Origin: Danio rerio
Taxonomy: Eukaryota; Chordata; Actinopteri; Cypriniformes; Danionidae
Direction: 5' to 3'
Length of the DNA: 64,000 bases
Assembly: GCF_049306965.1 (NCBI RefSeq)
Contig: NC_133193.1
Location: forward strand, 3,010,001-3,074,000
Part shown: positions 24,001 through 35,262 of the stretch, piece after piece
Layout: each line of letters opens with the position of its first letter
Position numbering within the stretch: the stretch's first letter is position 1
The notes under the pieces: model-generated
Told to the model about the DNA's origin: nothing
Seen by the model: the letters and a program-made list of their open reading frames with translations, nothing else
The model's database searches: none
Program-made: the position numbers and the translations under genes

Positions 24001-25779
24001 CTGAAATCATATATTGTGCACATTCTGACATGTTTTCTGACCTTAGATGCATTTAAATCAGTCGTAGTAGACACCAACACAATATTAGGGCACTTTAAAA
24101 TACCACATGATGTGCTGTTAAATATATAATGTTGTTAAACAAATGTTGTGCGTTATTGTGCTGAAAGCTTTACACTCTCTTAAAAAGCCTTTAAAACATT
24201 TGCAAACGATAAAGTTTAACTCTTTAATGCTTGTACTTTGCAATGAGTCCATAAATCTCTTGTATTCTCAATTGATGATCAGCTATAATCCCAACTCAAC
24301 ATTGCAGATCCTAAGATGTGACTATTTCGGATCCACACATTGTAATATTGATGCTGAAATCATATATTGTGCACATTCTGACATGTTTTCTGACCTTAGA
24401 TGCATTTAAATCAGTCTCAGACACCAACACAATATTAGGGCACTTTAAAAATACCACATGATCTGCTGTTAGGTATATAAAGTAATGTTGTTAAACAAAT
24501 GTTGTGCGTTATTGTGCTGAAAGCTTTACGCTCTCCTCAAAAGCCTTTAAAACATTTGCAAACGCTAAAGTTTCAATCTTTAATGCTTAAACTTTGCAAT
24601 GACTCCATAAATCTCTTGTATTCTCAATTATTGATCAACTATAATCCCAACTCAACATTGCAGATCCTGAGATGTGACTATTTCGGATCCACACATTGTA
24701 ATATTGATGCTGAAATCATATATTGTGCACATTCTGACATGTTTTCTGACCTTAGATGCATTTAAATCAGTCGTAGTAGACACCAACACAATATTAGGTC
24801 ACTTTACAATACCACATGATGTGCTGTTAAGTAAAACACACACACACATTTGAAGAGCTTTTGATTTGTGCATGAAAATAAAGGTGTGTTTTCTTGTCAG
24901 GCTCCGCCCTTCTCTCCTCTATCTGAATATGCTCCTCCGCCAAACCCGAGCGCTGATCATCTGATCGCTGCCAATCCTTTCGATGACAATTACGTCTCTC
25001 CATCCCTGAAGCCTTATTTTGGACACTCGCATTACCCAGCATCCAACAGCTATGGGTCGTCCAGGATGCCTTCACCATACGGGCCCACTATTCAGACACA
25101 ACCTCAGTATTTTTCCCAGAATCCAACCGGGTTCAGTAGAACACACAGGTTTAACTACAGTCCAAATTATGTGCATGCTTTTTGTGGTGGAAACAACAAC
25201 AACAACAACATGCACTTTGGATCTGTAGAGCACGGCGATCAGATACCACTGCAAAATCTCAACCAAAGGAGTCCAGGGTTCAATCCAGATGCAAATACAA
25301 CCCGAAATATGAGCCCTAACCTGAATAACTTCACACAATCCAACACCAAACAAGACCACAGCGAAGCAGCGAATAAAAAACACTCACACAATGTGAACTG
25401 TGAAGAAAACGCGACTCAGGACAACAAGACCAAGGGAGGACCGGAAAAACTCAATGGAGTTTTTCACTCTAATAATGAAAAGAAGTCTCCAGATTATCGC
25501 AGAAGTGCTTTGAGAATGAATAAAGTGAAACGCAGAAGCACGTCGTCTTCATCCGAGCCTGTTTTCCCATGCGGGATTTGCTTAAACGAAGTGAATGATG
25601 ACCAAGAGGCCATTCTGTGCGAGGCTTCGTGTCAGAAATGGTTCCACAGAGTTTGCACGGGGATGACGGAGACGGCGTATAATCTGCTCACGGCCGAGAC
25701 GTCTGCGGTTTGGGGATGCGACACTTGCATGGAGGACAGGGAAGTGCAGATGATGAAAAACAGTGATGGACAATCATGA
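18057..25779 (+). CDS. pygo1: Pygopus homologue 1, PHD-finger Wnt co-activator
   Basis: Three coding exons: 18057-18105, 21025-21110 and 24901-25779, phases 1 then 0, giving 337 residues (human PYGO1 is about 419). The N-terminus MSTEQEKESFSLKR parallels human MPAEQEKDPISLKR. A basic nuclear signal (SPDKKRRKSS) lies near residue 40 and the NPF motif of the N-homology domain (AANPFDDNY) near residue 70. The middle is Asn/Pro/Ser-rich and low complexity. The C-terminal PHD finger (about residues 268-322) has the C4HC3 pattern from PCGIC to WGCDTCM, including EASCQKWFHR. Pygopus binds BCL9 and methylated H3K4 through the PHD finger and links them to beta-catenin/TCF transcription in the nucleus. 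Position between prtg and dnaaf4 matches human. The shorter length comes from the low-complexity middle. Confidence 0.96.
18350..19720. repeat. Tandem array in pygo1 intron 1, unit about 235 bp
   Basis: The phrase ACATGCGAGAGTAAATCTGA recurs near 18365, 18594, 18827 and 19393, with shared TTTGACCCAACGTTGAGTTA and AATTATGAGTG. The first two units are nearly identical; later ones contain extra or missing blocks. Confidence 0.85.
19748..20010 (+). repeat. DANA SINE
   Basis: The tRNA-like head has an A-box region (GTGGCTCAGTGGTTAGCACC) and a B box (GGTTCGAGTC). The middle and a degenerate 3' part follow, to about 20010. Confidence 0.85.
20026..20340 (+). repeat. DANA SINE, second adjacent copy
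   Basis: It starts within the head (CAAGAAGGTCGCTGGTTCAA) and runs through the conserved 3' end (GGCGACCCCAGATTAATAAA) to an AAAATGAATGAATG tail. It follows the preceding copy in the same orientation. Confidence 0.88.
20430..20935 (-). pseudogene. Tc1-like element, truncated copy 3
   Basis: The reverse strand matches the 5' half of the same Tc1-like family (the helix-turn-helix region) and ends at the inverted repeat GTACCTAATAAAGTGGCCGG plus TGAGTGTA. The catalytic 3' half is absent. Confidence 0.88.
21100..24835. repeat. Tandem array in pygo1 intron 2, unit about 355 bp
   Basis: About ten to eleven units carry, in order, GTTATTGTGCTGAAAGCTTT, CATTTGCAAACGCTAAAGTT, CAACTCAACATTGCAGATCC, TTCTGACATGTTTTCTGACC and GACACCAACACAATATTAGG. 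Late units (24143, 24499) are almost identical and spaced 353-356 bp; early units are more diverged. Some units lack the segment TTTCGGATCCACACATTGTA. The 88-codon open frames in each unit are repeat by-products. Part of the exon 2 border is copied inside (see findings). Confidence 0.95.
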
Positions 25780-26029
25780 ATGTGACTGATGCCGAAGTCC
25801 AGGCATCTGTTAAAGAGTTCAACCTAAAAGTTTGAATTATATCATCGTTTATTTACTCGTCACAAATCTATTAGAGTTTCTTTCTGCTGTTCAACCAAAG
25901 TTCCTTTAAAGTTCCCATCAAGTGCTTTGAAATGGGCATTTTTAATTGCAGTGTTTGACGTAATTTCTATTGATACATGAAAAGGGGGCAGGGCATAGTG
26001 TAGCCACTCCCATTTTTATAAAACAGCCA
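25780..26029 (+). other. Probable pygo1 3' UTR
   Basis: Sequence after the stop shows no recognised repeat until the transposon at about 26030. No AATAAA was seen within it. An AATAAA at 26464 lies inside the transposon. Confidence 0.45.
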
Positions 26030-27322
26030 ATAGACCAATTACCATGTTTGTAAACATACAGAATGCGCCCGCAGGGAGGTGGCAGAAAGCAACCGGGAGC
26101 CCTAGCATTTACAGCGAGGGGATGACATCAGATGCGGTGCAGAGTTGTTGTTGTTGTTGTCTTAGAAATTATTACTTACATATTATATATATTAGTTACA
26201 TAATGCTTACAGCGTATTATAACAGCTCGTCTCCCAGTGATAAGCACAGTGGTTCGGCAAAATTAACGTTAAAGTGAGCGGCGTTCATCTGACAGGTCCA
26301 TTTGCGATAGCACCCACCCAATGAATATTGGATAAGACGAAGTGACCGAGCATCCAGCCCGAAATATACAATCTCATTGAGGCTCCGAGTGATTTTACAA
26401 GAGAGAAGTTAAAGGTCTACAAGTCTTTGGATGCCAACAATGTTGTTCTTTGAGCTCATGTGCAATAAATATTGCTCCATGATGACCAGATTCAAGAGCT
26501 AAACACAGAGATTCCGCCTAGCCAAAGACAAGGAAACAAGACGGAGCTAACGTTATACAAGCCCTAGGTAATTAATCACCAACACGCGAAACGACTGCAT
26601 GACAGTGAACTTCACCTGTACGGCAGGGTATGTGAACCTACACATAAAGGTAAAGTTGGTTTTATATTCGCACATTCAGACTTTCTCCTTAATAATATAA
26701 TTTCATAAAAATATTATTTGCAAACTCTAAATAGCGAAATCATATTAGCAGCAGCCAATGACTATCAAAGTACAACACTGTTCACAGTCAAATAAACAGT
26801 GCTAATGTTGTTTTCAAGTCACACTTGCAGGTTATTTCAGACCGAATATTCAAAGTGTCGTGGTAAACAATATAGGGAGTGTTTCACAAGTTGTCACTGA
26901 ATGAATGTGTGAATATAAAACCAAGTTTACCTTAATAAACGTAACTTTCACGTTTCATTCTTAGTATTCAGTGTCCGCAGTTACCATAAGTAACTGTTTT
27001 GCTGAAATCATTGCAGCAATCAAAAACGAGTGATGTGTCTGATTCAGCATAGCGTGAACTGACCTGATATGACATGAGAACTGTAGAGTCCAGCATTTCT
27101 AATTAGCTCCTCACTTCATTCAGCTCCCATTTAGTCAAAGACGTCTGCAGTCGGTATTAAAGCAGTGTGTGGTGTATGATAAAAGTTAAGATTTCTGTTT
27201 TTGGACTCAAATTCGGCATCCTACCGCACAACACGACATCTTTCCCATTGTAGCCTGTCTTCTTTTTGCAACCGGGGACCCGTGTGATGTCATGCGTGAC
27301 GTAGGTTGGTAATTGGTCTATA
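26030..27322. mobile_element. Non-autonomous DNA transposon with nested MITE
   Basis: Inverted ends TAGACCAATTACCA (left, 26031) and TGGTAATTGGTCTA (right, to about 27320) enclose about 1.3 kb without transposase. A second element at 26649-26935 lies within. The superfamily is undecided. Confidence 0.65.
26649..26935. mobile_element. MITE with AAAGTTGGTTTTATATTCGC ends
   Basis: The left end GGTAAAGTTGGTTTTATATT is complementary to the right end AATATAAAACCAAGTTTACC. A sister copy lies at 55664-55939. Confidence 0.8.
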
Positions 27323-27521
27323 GCTTTTTGCTAATAGTTGTTGGTGGAGCTAAAGTTCTATTTTAGCGCTCTTAGTTTTCGGCACCTCTCTGGTGGAATT
27401 TCCAAAACACCTTTGTCTTTAAATCTTTATTTATTTATTAAGATTCAGATTCCCTGCAGAAAGAAAACGAGTTTCTACTTCAGAATCCGACTTCTGTGCT
27501 TGATTATTATATAGGTGTGTA

Positions 27522-28450
27522 CACTGCCTGACAAATGTCTTGTCGTCAATCTCGGCTATAAGAGCGACAAATAATAACTCGACTTCTAGTTGATCATTTG
27601 AAAAAGTGTCAGTGATTTTTCTGCTGAATCATCTGTTGATCTGCATCCCAATCATCACAAATACTTTAGAAGGCCTACTGGAACCAGCATGGAGCCAAGA
27701 TTCTCATAGAAATCAGTCAAGTTTGGTTAAGGAGAAATCATGGTTTGGGGCTACATTCAGTATGTGGGGCGTGCAGAGATCTGCAGAGTGGATGATCAAC
27801 ATCAACAGCCTGAGGTATCAAGACATTTGTGCTGCCCATTACATTACAAACCACAGGAGAGGGACAATTCTCCAGCAGGATAGCGCTCCTTCTCATACTT
27901 CAGCCTCCACATCAAAGCTCTTGAAAGCAAAGAAGGTCAAGCTGCTCCAGGATTGGCCAGCCCAGTCACCAGACTTGAACATTATTGAGCATGTCTGGGG
28001 TAAGATAAAGGAGTGATTTAAGATGAACCCAAAGAGTCTTGATGAACTCTGGGAGTCCTGTAGGAACGCTTTCTTTGGCATTCCAGATGACTTTATTAAT
28101 CAGTGATTTGAGTCGTGTCAGAGATGTATGGATGCAGTCCTCCAAGCTCATGATGGAGTCACACACAATATTCATTCTGTCTCCACTGCAGCAGGACTTT
28201 ATATTCTATACTGGACATTATTTCTGTTCAGTGATGAGACTTTAGTCTAAGCAGAGTCAGACCTTACTGTCCTGATGAAATCATTAATAATCAAGGCATG
28301 ATCAGATTTTATTGTGGTAAAATAGGCGTCATCTAAAAGCCTTTGCCTTTCATATAAGACACTTCTGATACCAAATGATCAACTAGAAGTCCAGTTATTA
28401 GTTGTTCTGTTATAAAACTTGGATAGGCGACAAGACTGTCATGAATTATA
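27522..28450 (+). pseudogene. Second Tc1-like family, broken transposase
   Basis: The frame at 27606-28016 encodes the catalytic half of a DD34E transposase, with the second Asp (QQDSAPSHTS) and the Glu (AQSPDLNIIEHVWGKIK). The N-terminal DNA-binding half is missing. Long inverted repeats are visible (GACTTCTAGTTGATCATTTG at 27581-27600, complement near 28374-28393; outer CACTGCCTGACAAATGTCTT at 27522 after a TA). The right extremity is decayed. It is a different family from the 15380/50837 copies. Confidence 0.85.
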
Positions 28451-28607
28451 CAGTTCAAAACAAAATGATTAGCTTTTCTGTAAATAATTTTTGTTCTTTA
28501 TCAAATATTTCTCAAGCAAGCACATTTTCACAGTATTTCCAATTATGCTTTTCTTCTGGAGAAAGCCTGGAGGCATTAACATTTTAGAAAAATGTAAAAA
28601 CTGCTGG

Positions 28608-28966
28608 TGGCACAGTGGCTCAGTTGTTCGCACTGTGACCTCACAGCAAGAAGGTTACTGGATCGAGTCCTGGCTTGGTCAGTTGGCATTTCTGTGTGGA
28701 GTTTGCATGTTCTCCCCATGTTGGTGTAAGTTTCCTCCGGGTGCTCCGGTTTCCCCCACAGTCCAAACACATTCGCTATAGGGAAATTGGGTGAACTAAA
28801 TTGGCCAAAGTGTATGAGTGTGTGTGAATGAGAGTGTATGGGTGTTTCTCAGTACTGGGTTGCAGCTGGAAGGGCATGCACTGTGTAAAACACATGCTGG
28901 AATAGTTCATTCCACTGTGGCGAGCTCTAAAATAAAGACTAAGCCGAAGGAAAATTAATGAATTTA
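28608..28966 (+). repeat. DANA SINE
   Basis: Nearly complete: head (GTGGCACAGTGGCTCAG), middle (GGGTGCTCCGGTTTCCCCCA) and 3' end (CATTCCACTGTGGCGAG), with small internal losses. Confidence 0.9.
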
Positions 28967-29250
28967 GTTGCAACTGTATTTATTCATGTGATGCAAAACT
29001 ATTTCCCTTTGCATCCTCACCATGATCTTAAAGAAATCACTTTAATATGCTGATTTAATAATCAAGAAAGAAATCTGGTGATTAATAAGCAGCTTCATAT
29101 TTCTGTGGGAACAGTCTCTTCAAGATGATGCTGTCACTTAAGATCAATTCACTGCATCATTAATGAATTAAAATGTTAATTTCTTTTTTTAAGTCAAGGT
29201 GTATGGTTGTTTATGGGTGAATTATTCATTGTGTAGATCTCAAATTTTCA

Positions 29251-29595
29251 TTCATTCATTTTCTTGTCGGCTTAGTCCCTTTATTAATCCGGGGTCGCCA
29301 CAGCGGAATGAACCGCCAACTTATCCAGCAAGTTTTTTACGCAGCGGATGCCCTTCCAGCCACAACCCATCTCTGGGAAACATTCACACACACTACGGAC
29401 AATTTAGCCTACCCAATTCACCTGTACCGCATGTCTTTGGACTGTGGGGGAAACCGGAGCACCCGGAGGAAACCCACGCGAAGGCAGGGAGAACATGCAA
29501 ACTCCACACAGAAACGTCAACTGAGCCGAGGCTCGAACCAGCGACCTTCTTGCTGTGAGGCGACAGCACTACCTACTGCGCCACTGCCTCGCCCC
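29251..29595 (-). repeat. DANA SINE, nearly full length
   Basis: The reverse strand runs from the 3' tail (TTCATTTTCTTGTCGGCTTA) through GGGGTCGCCACAGCGGAATG to the head ending CACTGCCTCG. It is close to the family consensus as I recall it, so it is probably a young copy. Confidence 0.92.
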
Positions 29596-29599
29596 CTCA

Positions 29600-30353
29600 A
29601 ATTTTCAAATGTTCAAAATATTTTTTCATTTTTCTTTACACTTTCTTTGGTTGTTTGAGCTCTGATGTCTTCCTATGGCTCACCTCAATGACATCTAATA
29701 TCTTCAAATTTATTGTTGGCAGGTTTTTATCAAATATTCCAGTAAGTTAAAACAGTACAACTACATCGAACAATATCTCAAAGTCGTTTTCTTGATTCGG
29801 AAAGCTCGATAATCTGCAAGCTGAAGACGTGGGTATTTGTAGATGCTGATCATTTTATAACTCGCAGGATTAGATCGTTCCCTTTGAATGTCGAAGATTT
29901 ACTGTAGTGTGATTTCTGATGAGTGTCATCATCACATGTGTCTTGTATAACTCTCGAGGGTACTAGATTAGTTCTATTGAGCAATATTTCTGGTTGGATT
30001 TTGCTTTATGATGCTTCTTTTGACTTTTTTTTCTAACTATTTGGCTCATTGATTGTTTTATGATCGAATGAATGTTTAAAGCTTGAATTAACAGAGCCAG
30101 AAAACAAACTGATGTTGAAATGCACGTGATACTTTGAGTTGTGTTAGTATGGGTTGATTTTAATCAGTACCAATTTTTGACACAATTGAGGAGGTTTGCT
30201 ACTTGAAGGCATTGTTACCAGAAACATGATGTATAAAATACTGTAGAAATGAGAATCAACATTGGGAATTAGGACAACTACATAAAGTCTAGACATACGT
30301 TTTTGTTAGATTCAGCAATATATCATCATAAATGAATTGTTTTATTCACTATT
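29600..30353. other. Intergenic, no gene or known repeat seen
   Basis: AT-rich sequence without a convincing open frame. Confidence 0.5.
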
Positions 30354-31106
30354 AGTGATGGGAAGTTCGGATCATTTTACGTACTCGGATCTTTGAGTCT
30401 CGTTCATCGAGATGAACGAATCTCTTTGCGAGTCATTTTCGTTCATTTGGTTCAATTTGCTAAAATATTATTAAAATGTTACGAATTGCTTCCAAACACA
30501 TCTACAACTAGCCCAAAAGGTTGATCACACGACAAATAAGTCATAAATAGAGTACTATAAGAAGGAGAAAATAATAATTCAATGTTTACCTGCTCTTTTG
30601 TCTATGAAGGCATTGCTGTCTCCTTGCTCAGCTCACCTCTTCATGTCTTCAAATGTCAGTGGTTCGTTCACGTTACACTGACAGTCACATATAATCTTAA
30701 CCAATGTGCACAGTCTGAGCCGATAGGAGCCATGATAATTAGTTCACCTTTCATCACGTGACAGAATGACTCAAACCCGAGGACTCGAGAGATGAACGGT
30801 TCAATTCTTTTTCCGGCTCTAAACGCGTATGATTGGCAAGTGAGGAACGAGTGACTCAAACCCGATAGAGGACTCGAGAGATGAACGGATCAATTCTTTT
30901 TCCGGCTCTAAACGCATATAATTGGCTTCTGGCTTTCCGCGATGAACGACTCAAAAGACTTGAAATGAACGAGACCACCTGCACAAATGTGCGCACGCAC
31001 ATGATGCACAGGATGAACGAATCACTCCCTGAGAGTACTCGTAGTTCCCGAGTCATATTGAAGATTCAATCAAAATGAACGAATCATTCATGAACGACCC
31101 ATCACT
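30354..31106. mobile_element. Non-autonomous element with AGTGATGGG ends
   Basis: Ends AGTGATGGGAAGTTCG and CGACCCATCACT are inverted. The inside is dense in GATGAACGA motifs and contains a direct duplication (about 30772-30840 and 30850-30925, sharing GAGAGATGAACGG and TTTTTCCGGCTCTAAACGC). No transposase. Confidence 0.7.
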
Positions 31107-31551
31107 ATTCCCTGTTTATTGTTTTGAAAATGATGAATACAATTCCTCTACAGTTCTGTTGACTATATTTAATAGCTTTTATGTGTTTTACTCCTCAGAG
31201 AATGTTGTGTTCCATTGGTCAGGGAAGCATTGTGGCATTATGAATGTAAACCATTGATTGTCCATTTGATTGTCCATTGATGCTGGATTATTTCAACCCA
31301 ATGTATTGGTGTAACAAGGACTAACGCACCTCATGATTTTAGCCAAATATGATCCTGAATTAACATCTGTGTTGAGCCTGGAACATCATTTTTGTTGGAA
31401 AATGTAATCCATACCTATTCATAAACCCAACCATTTCTGTAATTATTCCCAAAATCAGAGGGGAATATTAGTTGGATGACGATCATGTAGATGTCTATAA
31501 AGCTAACAGTTCTGATTGGCTGATTTAAATGTTGTTCCAGGATCAACATCC

Positions 31552-32100
31552 CAGGTAGCAAAGAAATCTGGCCCAGATTTGGCCTAAAAGCTGGCACAGC
31601 AGGCATTCGTCTGGTACTGGCATACAGCATGTGAGCCAAACATGGCCCAGCTTTGGCAGAGGTGGCACCGTCTTTAATATTGCACACAAGACTTGGGCCA
31701 GATATCAAATGTAGTTTTTGGCCCATATGTTAAAAATGTATATGTGGTCCACGTAAATTTGGCCTAACTTGACCCACTTTTAAAACACATTTAAATTATT
31801 TTTGAGTAAAGAAAACATTCTACCAATCAGGTTGCTTCAAGAAGCATGGCCATAAAGCAAACTGCTTCATGGGTTTATCAAATTCTTTGCAGTCGTGACA
31901 CACCAACATATCTGGCCCAGTTCAGGCCCAGTTATGGGCAATTTACTTGGCTGAGACTTGGTCCAGATATCGTCCATGTTTGGCCCTTGTATGGAAGCCA
32001 GACTTGGTCCAGTCATGTACCGTAATTCACTGCTCATGTGGGCCAAGCAAAAGCTGATTGTGTGGGCCAGATCTGGGCCAGAGACACTCACTGTTAGGGT
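31552..32100. repeat. TGGCCCAG-rich interspersed repeat
   Basis: Many copies of TGGCCCAG/CTGGGCCA-type words occur on both strands (for example TCTGGCCCAGATTTGGCC and GGGCCAGATCTGGGCCAG). It looks like a transposon remnant, but the ends were not resolved. Confidence 0.55.
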
Positions 32101-32127
32101 TAGTTCCAAAGCAATCTCACAGCAATT

Positions 32128-32350
32128 CGTAACTTTTTGATTGAGTGGCTAATTTGTATGAATTCGTACAATCTAATTTGTGCAATTTAGTACGATTTGC
32201 TCATCACCCAATGATGGTTGGGGTTAGCGGTGGGATTGGTTGCCACGCCTCCTTTTTAAAATCGTACAATTTCATATGACTGAACTCGTACGAATTAGCC
32301 ACTAAACTGACAAAACGTAAAATACTTGCGTTTCCGCGTGAGATCAGGCT
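32128..32350. mobile_element. Short palindromic MITE
   Basis: GAGTGGCTAATTTGTATGAA on the left pairs imperfectly with CGTACGAATTAGCCACTA on the right, giving a long foldback around a TTGGGGTTAGCGGTGGGA centre. Confidence 0.65.
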
Positions 32351-32547
32351 GATTAGTTCATATTTTACCCAATTTGGGTTTAAATAACCCAACATTTCTT
32401 AGTGTATCTACATGTTTATGAACACTAGCAGATATTTTGTCATGTAACAGTGCTAATCACAGCAAAAACACACTATTGACGATCTATCTGAATTCAGTTG
32501 TTAAACAAGACTTAAAATATAGTGTCATGTTATGGAAATTGGGAGGT

Positions 32548-33095
32548 GACATAGGGGCTTAGTGGTTAGCACTGTTACCTTGCAGCAAGAAGGTTGCTGG
32601 TTTGAGCCCCAGCAGGGTCAGTTGGCGTTTCTATGTGGAGTTTGCATGTTCTCCCTGTGTTGGTGTGGGTTTCCTCCACAGAGCAAACACATGCGCTATA
32701 GGGAAATTGATGATCTAAATTGGTGTATGAGTTTGAATGAGTGTGTATGGATGTTTCCCAGCACCGGGTTGCACCTGAAAGGGCATCCACTGTGTAAAAC
32801 ATATGCTGGATAAATTGGTTCATTCCGCTGTGGTGGTTCATTCCGCTGTGGTGACCCCTAACGAACAAAGGGACTAAGGCAGGGGTGTCCACACTCGGTC
32901 CTGGAGGGCCGGTGTCCTGCAAAGTTTAGTTCCAACCCCAATCAGACACAGCTAGCAAATCAAGCTCTTACTAGGCTTTCTAGAAACATCCATGCAGGTG
33001 TGTTGAGGCAAGTTGGAGCTAAAATTTGCAGGAAACTAGCCCTCCAGGACCGAGTTCGGACACCCCTGGACTAAGCTAAAGGAAAATGAATGAAT
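32548..33095 (+). repeat. DANA SINE interrupted by a hAT MITE
   Basis: A DANA head at about 32548 and 3' end to about 32879 resume after 33069 (GACTAAGCTAAAGGAAAATG). The hAT insert at 32880-33068 is therefore younger than this DANA copy. Confidence 0.9.
32880..33068. mobile_element. hAT-type MITE (CAGGGGTGTCC ends)
   Basis: The ends CAGGGGTGTCCACACTCGGT and ACCGAGTTCGGACACCCCTG are inverted repeats. The 8-bp target duplication is GACTAAGG on the left and GACTAAGC on the right. A sister copy starts at 58511. Confidence 0.92.
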
Positions 33096-33099
33096 GTTA

Positions 33100-34300
33100 T
33101 GGAAGTTAATTCATGAGTAGTTATCATGCGTCTTAATGACTAATTAATGTATGTCGTGTTTGTATAATTGACCATATCTGCTGACCCTTTGTGCCTTAAA
33201 TGATGAGATGTTTACATCTTAAATTCATTAAGCAGTGAATTATTGACACACTTATCAATATGAATATTTGTGCAACTAATTTTATAACAGGACAATGAAT
33301 GTATCCAGCCAATAGACTGTAAATAATCAACAATATGAAGCGAATATGTTTGTGGCTTCCTCAAAACCAAGCTAGTACAACACTTACAGTTCATTGAATG
33401 TAAAATACGTCTTTTGTGCTTTGATAACTCTTATTTCTCTGTGAAAACATCCCGGTTTTAATAGAAAACATTGGCCAAGCCATTATTCAGATGTATATAT
33501 AAGTCTCAATTTGAACAGTGTTTAATAAAAAGGATTTTAAAAAGACATTTTTCTTTGTGTAACGTCAGTTAATTTGACAGAAAAGTCACCTCAATTTTAT
33601 ATGTGCTTAAATTTCTCACAGCAAAACAAAGAGTTGATTCTTTAGTGTGTATAAATTATGAATAACCAGTTTCTCCTCATGTAGAAAATTGAAGCTGAAA
33701 TGTCTCAGGTATGACCGCCGCCATCTTTTGGATGATGACATCATTTGGAGCCAGGAGTTGTGCAGTACTGATTGTTCAATAGACTGCATCCTAGTCTTAA
33801 AATTTCATTTCTTTTACTTTATTCAATTGTATTTGACTCTACTTAAATTAAATAAATTAATTTTGTTATTATACATCAGTTTTTTTAATTATTAGGAAAC
33901 AATAGGTATTCATCATACAATAAAGAAACTTAAAATGTCAAACAACCTTCATATAAAGACTTTAAAACAACCTTAATTTAACAAAGACACCGTTCTTTGG
34001 CTTTTAATTTAAATACAACACAATTAAATATATTTAATGTAAGACAAATGCTAAGCTTATGGTGCTCTTATTTTGTATTTATTTGTATTCATTTGATATA
34101 TTTTTGTATTTAATATGAGGAATCTGTGAAGACTTGGTGCTCATTATTATAATTCAATGTAATGTTATTAGTGACCTTAAAATAAAATTAAACAAATGAG
34201 AGCGAGTGGTAGAAACCGGAAATGGCAGGCCATCGATTGTTCCGCCCCTTAGCAACCGCCGTCACGTCGTAGCAACCAGTGTTTACATCTCGCTGAGGAG
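33100..34300. other. Upstream flank of dnaaf4
   Basis: No gene or recognised repeat. A CCGCCGCCATCTTT string at about 33715-33728 resembles a YY1 site. The last 80 bases contain the RFX-like half-sites listed separately. Confidence 0.5.
34251..34277 (+). promoter_or_regulatory. Two RFX-type half-sites upstream of dnaaf4
   Basis: AGCAACC occurs at 34251-34257 and again at 34271-34277, 32-58 bp before the dnaaf4 ATG. AGCAAC fits the right half (RRNRAC) of the RFX X-box; neither has a good left half. RFX control of ciliary genes is established; its action here is inference. Confidence 0.5.
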
Positions 34301-34308
34301 AGTCAGAG

Positions 34309-35206
34309 ATGCCGCTGATAGTGAGAGATCACACATGGACACAAAACCTGAGCACAGTTTACATCAGCGTCCCTTTAAAAGCAGTGAAAACCGCAAATGT
34401 TCACATAATCTGCACGGACGACTACCTGAAGGTCAGACATCAATCATAGCTTTAATGTGTGTGCGTGCGTGTGTGTGTGACTGGTGAAACTCGCGGAGCT
34501 CTTCATGTGTGTTTGTGTTGTTGTGCAGGTCAGTTTCCCACCGTTTCTCTTCGAGGTTTTCTTATTCGCCTCAATAAATGAGGAGAAAAGTGAAGCCAGG
34601 ATTGGAAACGGTGCTGCAGTTTTCACTCTTCAGAAGAGGAGAGATGAAATGTGGGAGCAGCTCTGTACAAACATCGGTAAGACATGTTGACTGTCACAGT
34701 CTGGAAAGGTAACGCTGTATTTGATGTAACGAATACAATTTAAAGGTATAGTTCACCCAATAATGAAAACTTAAGTAGTTCCAACCCTTAAAATAACCCA
34801 CAAAATAAGTTGCTTTTTAAATATTTAACCACTCTGTACTGTTGGTGATGTTTTGATGCACTCTGAGGTGATTAATTTGGCCACAACTCTCGCTGTATTT
34901 CAGCAAATGTGACAAATCTTATTTTGACACATATCTTGGGGAAAATGCTTTGAATGTTTTTTTAAACCCAATAATACACTCAAATTTAACGTTACTCCCC
35001 TTTCGTGATGTTAGTGGCTGTTTTTGCCCCATTAACTTCCATTATAATCACATTTTTTGATTGCAAAGCCATAACAGCATATAATCATGCTATCTTGATT
35101 GTTGCTGGTTTTCCCTGTTGCGAAGAAGTAAAATGTATAAGTTTTTCTGTTTATCATCAGTTGCAGTACAAAAAAAGGTTAGTTTCTGTCACTGTAGTTA
35201 TGTGTA

Positions 35207-35262
<56 letters not shown>

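Noticed and set aside
22032-24765. Series of similar 88-92-codon open frames
   Set aside because: They are the same frame of each ~355-bp intronic repeat unit, with no start context or transcription signal.
34206-34487. Open frame overlapping dnaaf4 exon 1
   Set aside because: It is a shifted frame over the true first exon, whose own frame matches human DNAAF4.
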